64,000 nt of DNA from Brevibacterium jeotgali (lineage in GTDB: Bacteria > Actinomycetota > Actinomycetes > Actinomycetales > Brevibacteriaceae): the NCBI RefSeq assembly GCF_900169175.1, contig NZ_FXZM01000001.1:248001-312000 (forward strand), read 5' to 3'. Position 1 is the stretch's first letter. Each line of letters starts with the position of its first letter. This document shows, one piece after another, positions 34,180 to 42,243 of this stretch. The notes below the pieces were generated by a model. That model was not told where the DNA came from and searched no databases. It saw only the letters and a list, made by a program, of their open reading frames with translations. The position numbers were made by a program, and so were the translations under genes.

Positions 34180-35100
34180 GTGACTTCGCCGCGCCGTTCC
34201 CCGTTCAGAGGGGTCCTCATCCTCGCGAGCGGGATCGTCCTGGCGGCCCTGCTCGCCATGCACAGTCTCGTACCGACGACCCGAGGACTCGCCCTCATCG
34301 TCGACAGCATGCTGCCGTGGTCATGGGTGCTCATCGCACTCCTGCTCCTCATCGCCCTCTTCCGGCTCTCGCTGCTGTCGATCGCCGGCGTCCTGATCCC
34401 CGTCGTCGTGTGGGCTTCGATGTTCTGGCCGTTCCTCCGACCGTCGAGTGACCCGGTCGACCCTGACCTCACGGTCGCCACGCAGAACGTGGGAGCCCGA
34501 CTGCCCCAGCCGTCCGCGACCGCACTCAGCATCATCGAGCAGGACCCGAAGATCGTCACGGTCCAGGAGATCGAGTCACTGTCCGGGCAGATCATCCAGG
34601 AGCAGATGGACTCCCACTTCGCACACTCACAGGTGGAGGGTTCCGTCGGCGTCTGGTCGGACTGGCCGATGAGTGAGGCTGAGGAGATCGACCTCGGTCT
34701 CTCGTGGACCCGCGCGTTCGCGACCACCATCAGCACCGACCAGGGGGACGTCCGCTTCTACGCCGTGCACCTGCCGTCGGTGCGGCCCGGTCAGGAATCG
34801 CTGCGCAACGCGGCGCTCACGACGTTGGCCGACCGCATCCAGAACGACCCGGCGGAACGCGTGATCGTCGCAGGCGACTTCAACGCGTCCGCGACGGACC
34901 GGTACTTCTCCGACCTCACAGACGACCTCACCGACTCGCGGGAGGCCACCGGAGGCGGATTCGGCTTCACCTGGCCGTCGCGGTTCCCCCTCACCCGGTT
35001 GGACCACTCCCTGAGCCGAGGCCTCGAACCGATCGGCGATGAGGTCCAGGACCGCGGGACGAGCGACCACCGGGCGCTCTTCGTCTCCTACGACTTCTGA
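34180..35100 (+). CDS. Membrane-anchored endonuclease/exonuclease/phosphatase family protein
   Basis: A 306-residue protein with three N-terminal membrane segments (about 10-27, 36-58, 63-85) and an extracellular EEP-fold domain. The fold is marked by TVATQNVGA, VTVQEIESL (metal-binding Glu), VIVAGDFNASATD and the terminal TSDHRALFVSY with the catalytic Asp-His pair. EEP enzymes are Mg2+-dependent nucleases or phosphodiesterases/phosphatases; the substrate is unknown. The topology suggests the active domain faces outward. The GTG start follows a leaderless -10 box. A short hairpin lies just downstream. Confidence 0.82.
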   Translation: MTSPRRSPFRGVLILASGIVLAALLAMHSLVPTTRGLALIVDSMLPWSWVLIALLLLIALFRLSLLSIAGVLIPVVVWASMFWPFLRPSSDPVDPDLTVATQNVGARLPQPSATALSIIEQDPKIVTVQEIESLSGQIIQEQMDSHFAHSQVEGSVGVWSDWPMSEAEEIDLGLSWTRAFATTISTDQGDVRFYAVHLPSVRPGQESLRNAALTTLADRIQNDPAERVIVAGDFNASATDRYFSDLTDDLTDSREATGGGFGFTWPSRFPLTRLDHSLSRGLEPIGDEVQDRGTSDHRALFVSYDF

Positions 35101-35112
35101 GGTCGGCCACGA

Positions 35113-35131
35113 CTCGCGGGAGACCCGCGAG
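35113..35131 (+). terminator. Short hairpin downstream of the EEP-family gene
   Basis: An 8-bp perfect stem CTCGCGGG/CCCGCGAG with a 3-nt loop lies 13 nt after the stop codon. There is no U-tract, so it is a weak terminator candidate. Confidence 0.4.
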
Positions 35132-35268
35132 ACTCCTGACGTCGTTCCACCGACACCTCCCCGAGGCTGGTTTCCGAGCTGCCTCCCCGAGCTGCGTTCC
35201 CGGGCTGCCTTCCCGGGCCCCGGACCGGCGGTGTGCGCTGGATCCGAAAGCGGCACAGCGCGGCCGGT

Positions 35269-36462
35269 TCACTGCGTGGTGCAGCTTCCCACCGGCACGC
35301 GCTCCTCAGCACTGCGGCCCTCGGCGAGTGCCTCTTCGAGCTCCGAGAGCGTGAGCGCATACCCGGTCTCCGGATCTTCACCGGATCGCGCGAAGACCAT
35401 GCCGACGGCTCTGCCATCCTCATCGAGCAGCGGGCCTCCCGAGTTCCCCGAGCGTACGACCGCGCGCAGTGCGTACACATCGCGCACCACCGTGTCCTCG
35501 TCGTAGATGTCGAGCCCCTGGGCGGTCACTGCCTCGCGCACTCGCGCCGGTGAGATCGTGTACGGCCCGTTCTCCGGATACCCGACGACCACCGCGTCGT
35601 CGTCGGCGGCGAGGGCGTCCCCCAGCTCCAACGGCTGCGCGTCCAGTCCCGGGACCCTCAGGACGGCGATATCCCGCGCGGCATCCAGCAGGACGAGTTC
35701 GGCAGTGTACGGCCGTCCTGCGCCGCCCACCTGGACGATGCGCTCCGTCGACCCCGACACCACGTGCGCATTGGTCATGACGAGGTCGTCGTCGAAGACC
35801 CAGCCGGACCCGGACTGCAGTGCGGGGCACTGCGACGCCGTCGTCGTCACCCGCACCGTCCGGCCCTCCACCTCGCGCCCCACATCGATCATGGCCGGGT
35901 CGGGCTCTCCCACCGACTGGATGTGCTCCGACTCCCCCGCGAACACCTGGGGGAATCCATTCGTGGCAAGTGTCTGCGAGATGGCACCCACCGCCTCGGC
36001 GGACGTGACGGGGGCGATCCGGTCGAGGACGGAGACCACGCGCGATTCTGCGATTGCCTCGTTCGCTGCGACCAGAGGCGTCGTGCGCACCCACCCGGCG
36101 ATCAGCCATACGATGAGGAAGAACGCCACGGTCCCCGTGAGCGCGCCTCCCAGAGCATCGACGACGCGCCCTGGACCGTCCCCCAGCGCGGTCTTGAGCG
36201 TCGCCCCGGTCCACCCTCCGCCGCAGGCGAAGACGATCCCGAGGATCAGCGGCAGCAGGGTCGTCAGACCGGATGCACCCGCCTCGGACGCGATGCCCTG
36301 ATCGACCGCGAGCTCCGCGAGCGGCGGACCGGCCACTCTCCCGACGACCGCACCCACGACGAAGCCCACGAGAGTGCTCGCCCCTGCGACGAGTCCCTGC
36401 GACCATCCGGCCGCCCCGGCCAGTGCGGCGAAGACGATCAGTGCGACGTCGAAGGCGGTCAC
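35269..36462 (-). CDS. marP: MarP family membrane serine protease
   Basis: A 397-residue protein with an N-terminal CvpA-like four-helix membrane domain (1-130) and a chymotrypsin-fold protease domain. The triad is His233 (TNAHVV), Asp264 (RDIAVLR) and Ser341 (GNSGGPL); Cys212 and Cys394 could form the disulfide known in M. tuberculosis MarP, where the positions are nearly the same. MarP acts outside the membrane in acid and oxidative stress resistance. Its GTG overlaps the prsW stop codon as GTGA, so the two proteases are co-translated. Confidence 0.92.
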   Translation of the reverse strand: MTAFDVALIVFAALAGAAGWSQGLVAGASTLVGFVVGAVVGRVAGPPLAELAVDQGIASEAGASGLTTLLPLILGIVFACGGGWTGATLKTALGDGPGRVVDALGGALTGTVAFFLIVWLIAGWVRTTPLVAANEAIAESRVVSVLDRIAPVTSAEAVGAISQTLATNGFPQVFAGESEHIQSVGEPDPAMIDVGREVEGRTVRVTTTASQCPALQSGSGWVFDDDLVMTNAHVVSGSTERIVQVGGAGRPYTAELVLLDAARDIAVLRVPGLDAQPLELGDALAADDDAVVVGYPENGPYTISPARVREAVTAQGLDIYDEDTVVRDVYALRAVVRSGNSGGPLLDEDGRAVGMVFARSGEDPETGYALTLSELEEALAEGRSAEERVPVGSCTTQ

Positions 36463-38129
36463 GGGGCGAGCAGACCCATCGCTCTCATCATTGATCGGCG
36501 CTCAGCGGCCAATCGATTCAGGAGGAAGACTTCGTACTCCTTCTCCGCGGCACCGCCCACTCCGGCTTCCACCCGGTCGCGGACGGGCGGGAGGCTCGCG
36601 GCGACACGGATCATCGCCTTCATGTGCGTACGTGCCGAGCCCTGGGCCCACCGACGGCCGGCACGACGCCCGTTCCACGTTCCGAGCATCCTGGCCTCCT
36701 CCTCGGTGAGCCAACCGGCACCCGCGTAGCGCATGAGCGCCTCGCGGGCGGTCTTCGTCTCCCGATACCAGAGGAAGAAGGCCGTCGCCCACCAGAGGAC
36801 GCCGATGATGATCGACAGAGCCAGCATGACGATCAGGCTCATCACCCCGGACAGTGGCAGGCTCGCGACGCCGTTCCAGGCTGCGTGGAGGACCATGCCC
36901 GCGATCAGGCCCGGAACCCACATGAGCAGAGCCATCCACCACGTGCCACGGCGCGCGGCGAAGCCGATGCTCAGGCCCGCCAAGGCTGTGAAGCTCGAGT
37001 GGAGCAGCGGGCTCATCACGCACCGGACGAAGAAGAGCATGATGAGGCCGCCGGCCTGGGCCTCCGCGTATGCGCTGTTGAGGTAGAGCAGGTTCTCCGT
37101 GAAGGCGAAGCCCGCGCCGATCAATGATCCGTACATGAAGCCGTCGAGGGGCCCCTCGAAGAACTTCCGGGCGGCGAGGACGATCACCACGAGGAACACA
37201 GTCTTCGCCGACTCTTCGAAGACCGGCGCCAGCACGACCGCGCTGAGGATCGGGCTCGAGGTGTCGATCCCGGTGAGTGCGAACGCGGCGACGCCGAAGA
37301 TCAGCTGCCCCACGAGGGTGATGACCACTGAGGCCACCGCACCCCAGAGGACGCACGAAGCCATGAGGAGGATCGGCTGCGGTTTCCACCGGTCGAGCAG
37401 GAGCACCGTTCCGATGATCGCAACGAGCGGGATGGCCGACAGCAGGAGGATGACGAACCCGACGCCGCTGAAGGCGATCGACTGGAAGAGGACGATGACG
37501 AAGAGCGCCAGCCCCAGAGCACCGGTGAGCAGGATGCCGGCGATGAGGAGGACGATGTTCCGCGTCCGGTGGGGATTCACATCATTCGATCGCACTGTGA
37601 ACTGCGTGGTCCACGACGCATTGGCGGGGGCGCCGGGATGCGGCTGGATCACGTGAGCACCCGCATGTGAGTGCCCCGGCGCCATCACGGAACCGTGCGG
37701 GCCGCCCATCGGCTGCTGCACGGGAGGCCGCTGCTGGAATCCTGCCTGCATGGGCGCCTGCTGGGCGGGAGGCGGTTGCTGCATCGGAGGCTGCTGGGCG
37801 GGAGGCCGCTGCTGCATCGGAGGCTGCTGGTACGCCGGCTGCCGTGGGAAGCCCGCGGGCTGCTGCTGGGCCGGGTGGGCGGGCCCGGGGCCCTCTGGAC
37901 CCGGCTGACCCGGACTCGGCTGACCTGGACCCGGCTGACCCGGAGCCGGCTGAGCTGGACCCGGCTGAGCTGGCTGACCCGGACCCGGCTGCGAGCCGTA
38001 CTGCTGGTTCACCTGCTGCACAGGAGGCGGCTGCACGAAGGGCTGTCGGGGGGCTCCCCCGCTGCCCGGAGGCTGTCCCTGCTCGCCCGCCGGCCGCTGC
38101 ATGCGGGGGTCGTTCCTCCCGTTCGTCAT
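36459..38129 (-). CDS. PrsW family intramembrane metalloprotease
   Basis: A 556-residue protein. Residues 1 to about 185 are Pro/Gln/Gly-rich with many PGQP repeats. The membrane domain (about 200-470) has the PrsW/CPBP-type motifs: APVFEESAKT, FAFTENLLYL, and histidines in SPLLHSSFTAL and VLHAAWNG. In B. subtilis PrsW cuts an anti-sigma factor; the target here is unknown. A cytoplasmic tail of about 90 residues follows. ATG at 38129 is preceded by GGAGGACTGAGG. The gene is coupled to marP. Confidence 0.88.
   Translation of the reverse strand: MTNGRNDPRMQRPAGEQGQPPGSGGAPRQPFVQPPPVQQVNQQYGSQPGPGQPAQPGPAQPAPGQPGPGQPSPGQPGPEGPGPAHPAQQQPAGFPRQPAYQQPPMQQRPPAQQPPMQQPPPAQQAPMQAGFQQRPPVQQPMGGPHGSVMAPGHSHAGAHVIQPHPGAPANASWTTQFTVRSNDVNPHRTRNIVLLIAGILLTGALGLALFVIVLFQSIAFSGVGFVILLLSAIPLVAIIGTVLLLDRWKPQPILLMASCVLWGAVASVVITLVGQLIFGVAAFALTGIDTSSPILSAVVLAPVFEESAKTVFLVVIVLAARKFFEGPLDGFMYGSLIGAGFAFTENLLYLNSAYAEAQAGGLIMLFFVRCVMSPLLHSSFTALAGLSIGFAARRGTWWMALLMWVPGLIAGMVLHAAWNGVASLPLSGVMSLIVMLALSIIIGVLWWATAFFLWYRETKTAREALMRYAGAGWLTEEEARMLGTWNGRRAGRRWAQGSARTHMKAMIRVAASLPPVRDRVEAGVGGAAEKEYEVFLLNRLAAERRSMMRAMGLLAP
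37896..37991 (-). repeat. PGQP-coding repeat array in the PrsW N-terminus
   Basis: About eight imperfect 12-15-nt units based on GGACCCGGCTGA (plus strand) encode PGQP/PAQP repeats in the cytosolic N-terminal tail. Confidence 0.7.
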
Positions 38130-38190
38130 CCTCAGTCCTCCGGGCCGTCTCGCCACCCGCCGCACGCACGTCGGGCTCTGGTCTGTCGCA

Positions 38191-38196
38191 AGTCTA
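38191..38196 (-). promoter_or_regulatory. Candidate -10 box TAGACT for the prsW-marP operon
   Basis: TAGACT on the minus strand would place the start of transcription about 55 nt before the prsW ATG. No good -35 box is visible. Confidence 0.3.
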
Positions 38197-38297
38197 CGGT
38201 CGCCGCCTGACACTGCGCTCCGTGCCTCGTGACGGTTCCGCAACGACAGGTTCCGAGCCTCTTCTGCCCCTCCACGACGAGGCGGTCACTCCACGAC

Positions 38298-38331
38298 GAG
38301 GCCCCGCCGTCCTCGCGGACGACGGGGCCTC
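38298..38331 (-). terminator. Hairpin terminator after mqo
   Basis: A 15-bp stem with one G-T wobble and a 4-nt loop, 28 bp after the mqo stop codon. A 13-nt direct repeat (38271-38283 and 38290-38302) overlaps its distal side. No U-tract. Confidence 0.65.
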
Positions 38332-38359
38332 GGACGCGTGAGCACGGACCTCCAGCGGA

Positions 38360-39835
38360 TCAGCCGATCTGCAGGGTGCCCGCCGTGTAGTCGGAGATCT
38401 CCCTGAGGAGCGATTCGTCCTCGTTCAGCTGTCGACCGAGCGACGGGACCATGTCCTTGAGGCGCGGCTCCCAGCTCGCGTACTGCTGCGGGAAGCAGCG
38501 CTCCAGCAGGCCGAGCATGATCGACGTGACCGTCGAGGCGCCCGGCGAAGCGCCCAGCAGAGCGGCGATCGAGCCGTCGGCCGCGGAGACGACCTCCGTG
38601 CCGAAGCCCAGGACACCGCCCTTCTGCGGGTCGCGCTTCATGATCTGCACGCGCTGCCCCGCAGTGATGAGATCCCACTGCTCAGGATCGACCTCGGGAG
38701 TGAACTCCTCGAGCGACTGGAAGCGGCCCTTCTTCGACTCCGCCAGCTGACCCATGAGGTAGGTGACGAGATCGAAGTTGTCCTTGGCGACGTTGAGCAT
38801 GACCGGCAGATTGTTCCCGCGCACGGAGGAGGGGAGATCGAAGAAGCTGCCACCCTTGAGGAACTTCGGAGAGAAGCCCGCGTAGGGGCCGAACAGCAGG
38901 TAGCGCTTGCCGTCGATGACGCGGGTATCGAGGTGCGGCACGGACATCGGCGGAGCACCCGTCGCGGCCTGGCCGTACACCTTCGCGTAGTGGCGGTCCA
39001 CCAGCTCCGGGTCGGATGTGCGGAGGAACAGGCCCGACACGGGGAAGCCGCCGTAGCCGCGCCCCTCCGCGATCCCGGACTTCTGGAGGAGGTGGAGTGC
39101 CCCACCACCGGCTCCGACGAAGACGAACTTCGCGTTGACCTCGGTCGTCTCGTGTGCGCGGTCGTCCCGGACGGAGACCTTCCACCCGTCGGCAGACCGC
39201 TCGAGGTCCGTCACGGTGTGTGCCGTGCGGATCTGCACTCCGTTGTCTTCGACGTGGGTCAGCAGCTGGCGGGAGAGCGACCCGAAGTCCACGTCCGTGC
39301 CGAGGTCCACCTTCGAGACGCCGTTGACCTGCCCCGGCCCGCGCTTGTCGAACATGAGTGGCAGCCACTCCGCCTGCGTCGCGGGGTCGTCCGTGTACTC
39401 CATGTCCGCGAAGAGCGGGTTCCGGACCATCGTCTCGTAGCGGTCGCGGATGTAGTCGCGGCCCTTGTCACCGCGTGCGTACGACATGTGGGGCACGGGG
39501 CTGATGAACGTCGACGGGTCCGCGACGATCCCTTCCTTCACGAGGAAGGACCAGAACTGGCGCGACTGGTGGAACTGCTCGTTGATCGTGACGGCCTTGG
39601 TGATGTCGATGTCACCGTCAGCGGTCCGCGGCGAGTAGTTGAGCTCACACAGCGCTGCGTGCCCGGTCCCCGCGTTGTTCCACGCGTGGGAGCTCTCGCG
39701 GGCGACGTAGTCGAGCTTCTCGTAGACACGGATGTCCCAGTCGGGCTGCAGGTCGTTCAGCAGCGCACCGAGCGTCGCACTCATGATGCCGCCGCCGATC
39801 AGTACGACGTCAGCGTTGTCCGTGGGTGTGGTCAT
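38360..39835 (-). CDS. mqo: Malate:quinone oxidoreductase
   Basis: A 491-residue FAD-dependent membrane-associated enzyme that oxidises malate to oxaloacetate and passes electrons to quinone. The N-terminal dinucleotide fold reads DVVLIGGGIMSATLGALL; ESSHAWNNAGTGHAALCELNY and the C-terminal LGASPGASTVTSIMLGLLERCF are diagnostic of Mqo. The length fits the family. ATG at 39835 is preceded by GAGGCGAGGG; upstream frame to 39889 is not needed. With pckG (57502) it forms the malate to oxaloacetate to PEP route. Confidence 0.97.
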   Translation of the reverse strand: MTTPTDNADVVLIGGGIMSATLGALLNDLQPDWDIRVYEKLDYVARESSHAWNNAGTGHAALCELNYSPRTADGDIDITKAVTINEQFHQSRQFWSFLVKEGIVADPSTFISPVPHMSYARGDKGRDYIRDRYETMVRNPLFADMEYTDDPATQAEWLPLMFDKRGPGQVNGVSKVDLGTDVDFGSLSRQLLTHVEDNGVQIRTAHTVTDLERSADGWKVSVRDDRAHETTEVNAKFVFVGAGGGALHLLQKSGIAEGRGYGGFPVSGLFLRTSDPELVDRHYAKVYGQAATGAPPMSVPHLDTRVIDGKRYLLFGPYAGFSPKFLKGGSFFDLPSSVRGNNLPVMLNVAKDNFDLVTYLMGQLAESKKGRFQSLEEFTPEVDPEQWDLITAGQRVQIMKRDPQKGGVLGFGTEVVSAADGSIAALLGASPGASTVTSIMLGLLERCFPQQYASWEPRLKDMVPSLGRQLNEDESLLREISDYTAGTLQIG

Positions 39836-40116
39836 CGAAACCCTCGCCTCTTCACATGCAGGTCGGTTCTGGGGGCACGTCACGAGCATGGGAGTGCCTC
39901 ACGTGCCACAACACTCCGACTCTACTCCCGTGGGTGTTCCCGCACTGAATCGGCCCTGTCGGATGGCGCCGCAGCAATCGTCAGCCTGACTCGAGGTCAC
40001 AGCCCCCGCCCGCTTCGGCCCCGCGATGCGCACACAACGGTGTGGAGGACGGCCGGTCCGTCCACAGTCCCCCTGCAGCCCTGTGCTCGACCCCTCCGGA
40101 CCCGTCGAATGGCGCC
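39836..40116. other. Divergent promoter region, mqo and LPRTG surface protein
   Basis: A 281-bp region between divergent start codons. On the minus strand a TAGAGT box (39919-39924) is a candidate mqo -10 with a long leader. The words GTGCCTCACGTGCCAC near 39894-39909 form an imperfect inverted repeat. No gene seen. Confidence 0.4.
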
Positions 40117-41919
40117 ATGACACCACGCATGCACCTCAGTCCGACTGCCCGCACCGCCTGCGCAGCACTCCTCACCTCTCTGCTCGTCGTCTCCCCGGCC
40201 GTCGCTCCGGCAGCGGGCCACTCACTGCAGCATGTCGAGCGGTCCGAGCATCCTCGGCAACCAGGTCAGGGCGGCACCGTTCACGCCCCCGTCTCCGACG
40301 CCTCCGCACAGCGCGAGGGAGAGCCCACAGCGCTCGGCCCTCCGACACGACTGGACGGGCCGGAAGAAAGGGACGGGACGCTCATGGTGAGCCGATCGGC
40401 TCGGCTGATCAGTGCGGCTCAGCTCGGGGGTCACGCACGGCTGGGCGGATCCGACCAGGACGGTGCCGACACGAGCCTCGGCGGCGATTCCGATCCGCAG
40501 CTGTCCGCGTCACAGGAGGGGACGTGGCTGCTCGGCCGGTCCGTCGACAGCGTCCTGGGGCCGGGCCAGTGGTACACGGCCGAGCAGGGGCGCACCTGGT
40601 ACGGCGCCTATCGGACGTTCCCGGACGACTTCGCCTACTGCGTGGACGCGGGGCTCAGGACGCCCCACAGCCGGCATTTCGACGGCGACCAGGAAGGCGA
40701 GGCGATCGCATCAGCCCGGTCCGGCTGGGCGCTCGACACGCACGCCCAGTCGGAGTCGGCAGATGTCCAGTCCGCGCTGTCCGCACTGGTACGGCTCGAT
40801 GAGGAGATACCCCACCGCCACCAGATCCCACCCGGCCATCCGTCGGAACTGGGTGCCGCGTTCGCGGACGCCGCCGCGGAGTTCGCCGCGATCGAGAACG
40901 ACGCAGAGCTGTTCGCCGGCCCCTACACCTTGTCGGTGGACATCCGCGTGCGGACGTTCCGAGCGCTCGACGGGCAGTTCGGTCCCCCTCTGCGCGACGC
41001 TGCCGTGGGTGTCGACGAGGCTGTCGACCGGTCCTCCTCAGACGACGGGACGCAGCCGACCTCCGGATTCCCGCTGGAGGCCGTCGTGTCACTCACCAGC
41101 GCCTCGGGTCAGCCGATGGCCGGCCACCGCGTGGATCTGGACGCGACAGGCGCACGCACTGCTGTGGACAGCGTCGTGACAGCCGAGCAGCCGACGGTCG
41201 TCGCGCTCACCGACCTCGACGCAGATCGCCTCGTCGTCGACGCTTCCGCTGCGGAGCTGCCGGCGACGACGGTCGAGCTGCACCGCCCCCGAGGCCTCGG
41301 CTCCGATCGTGTGCAGGCAGTCGTCACAGCCGGGGAACCCACGAACGCCACTGCGCAGGCGGTCTACGAGCGCCCGCCGCAGCCCGAGGAGACCGATCAG
41401 CCCCGCGTCGAGCTCCCGATGCCCAGACCGACCACCCTGCCCACACCATCGGCCACACCGGAGCCGCCGGTTCCCACCAGAACGCCCGAACCCACAGAAG
41501 AAGCGTCAGAAGAGCCCGCTGAGACGCCCTCTGAGGAACCCGAGGAGACTCCCTCCACGGAGCCTCCGGCACCGACGACAGCCCCGGAGTCTTCCCCGGA
41601 ACCTGAGGTTCCGGAAACCCCCTCCGAGTCACCGGACAGCACTCCGGACGTCGGCGAGTCCCCCGACGGGGCCACGACCCCCGACGCACCGGAGACCACC
41701 GAGGCTCCGCCAGTGGATGAGGCTCCGGAGACGCCCGAGGCTCCGCCAGTGGAGTCCGCGCCGGACCAGCCGAACGACGCGCCGCGTGACGCTGCCGAGG
41801 ACGACCCCCTGCCCACGTCGCTCCCCCGCACCGGCGCGGACTCCATAATGGCCCTCGGTCTGGCGATCACGCTGATCGCAGTGGGCGTCGCGGCACTCAC
41901 CGTCACCCGCCGACGCTGA
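40117..41919 (+). CDS. LPRTG-anchored cell-wall surface protein, unknown function
   Basis: A 600-residue exported protein. A signal peptide (about 1-35, ending PAVAPAAG) leads to a folded region containing WYTAEQGRTWYGAYRTFPDDFAYCVDAG-type sequence near 150-180, a beta-sandwich-like region (about 300-410), a long Pro/Glu/Thr-rich wall-spanning stalk (about 425-565), and a sorting signal LPRTG, a hydrophobic helix and RRR at the end. Sortase would couple it to the wall. I do not recognise the folded domains. ATG at 40117 is the better start; an ATG at 40129 is also possible. A strong bidirectional terminator follows. Confidence 0.78.
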   Translation: MTPRMHLSPTARTACAALLTSLLVVSPAVAPAAGHSLQHVERSEHPRQPGQGGTVHAPVSDASAQREGEPTALGPPTRLDGPEERDGTLMVSRSARLISAAQLGGHARLGGSDQDGADTSLGGDSDPQLSASQEGTWLLGRSVDSVLGPGQWYTAEQGRTWYGAYRTFPDDFAYCVDAGLRTPHSRHFDGDQEGEAIASARSGWALDTHAQSESADVQSALSALVRLDEEIPHRHQIPPGHPSELGAAFADAAAEFAAIENDAELFAGPYTLSVDIRVRTFRALDGQFGPPLRDAAVGVDEAVDRSSSDDGTQPTSGFPLEAVVSLTSASGQPMAGHRVDLDATGARTAVDSVVTAEQPTVVALTDLDADRLVVDASAAELPATTVELHRPRGLGSDRVQAVVTAGEPTNATAQAVYERPPQPEETDQPRVELPMPRPTTLPTPSATPEPPVPTRTPEPTEEASEEPAETPSEEPEETPSTEPPAPTTAPESSPEPEVPETPSESPDSTPDVGESPDGATTPDAPETTEAPPVDEAPETPEAPPVESAPDQPNDAPRDAAEDDPLPTSLPRTGADSIMALGLAITLIAVGVAALTVTRRR

Positions 41920-41976
41920 TCGCAGCGGCACGGTTGCCGGCGGCAGAGACGCCGGCACGCACAGCCGGGATCGAAC

Positions 41977-42021
41977 GCCCGCGCGGCGCCCCGGACTCGA
42001 TGTCCGGGGCGCCGCGCGGGC
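41977..42021. terminator. Strong hairpin after the LPRTG protein gene
   Basis: A perfect 19-bp, very GC-rich stem with a 7-nt loop, 57 bp after the stop codon of the plus-strand gene and between it and the converging acetoacetyl-CoA synthetase gene. Confidence 0.75.
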
Positions 42022-42243
42022 AGACCCGTTATCAGGGACCCGCTGCCGCGCCAAGCTTCGTGACGGACGATTCGCGGTCCGGCTCGGAGACCACCGGTAC
42101 GCCCACCTCCTGAGTCGTACTCATGCGGAGGACATCGCCGCCGGCCCGGAACGTCAGGCGGAGGACATCGCGTCGCTCCCGACGCTGCTCAGGTCGAGCC
42201 GGCCTCTTGGCAGGGGCGTGTCGTTCCACCCCCAGCCGGCGCC
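42022..42243. other. Gap with no clear gene
   Basis: On the minus strand a 30-codon ATG ORF starts within 42100-42125 and reads MSTTQEVGVPVVSEPDRE before stopping near 42032; the words GCGGAGGACATCGC occur twice nearby. Nothing is recognisable and it may be a gene remnant or spacer. Confidence 0.3.

Noticed and set aside
37896-37991. Possible CRISPR-like short repeats
   Set aside because: Units are 12-15 nt, imperfect, in frame, and code for PGQP in a proline-rich tail; no spacers or cas genes.
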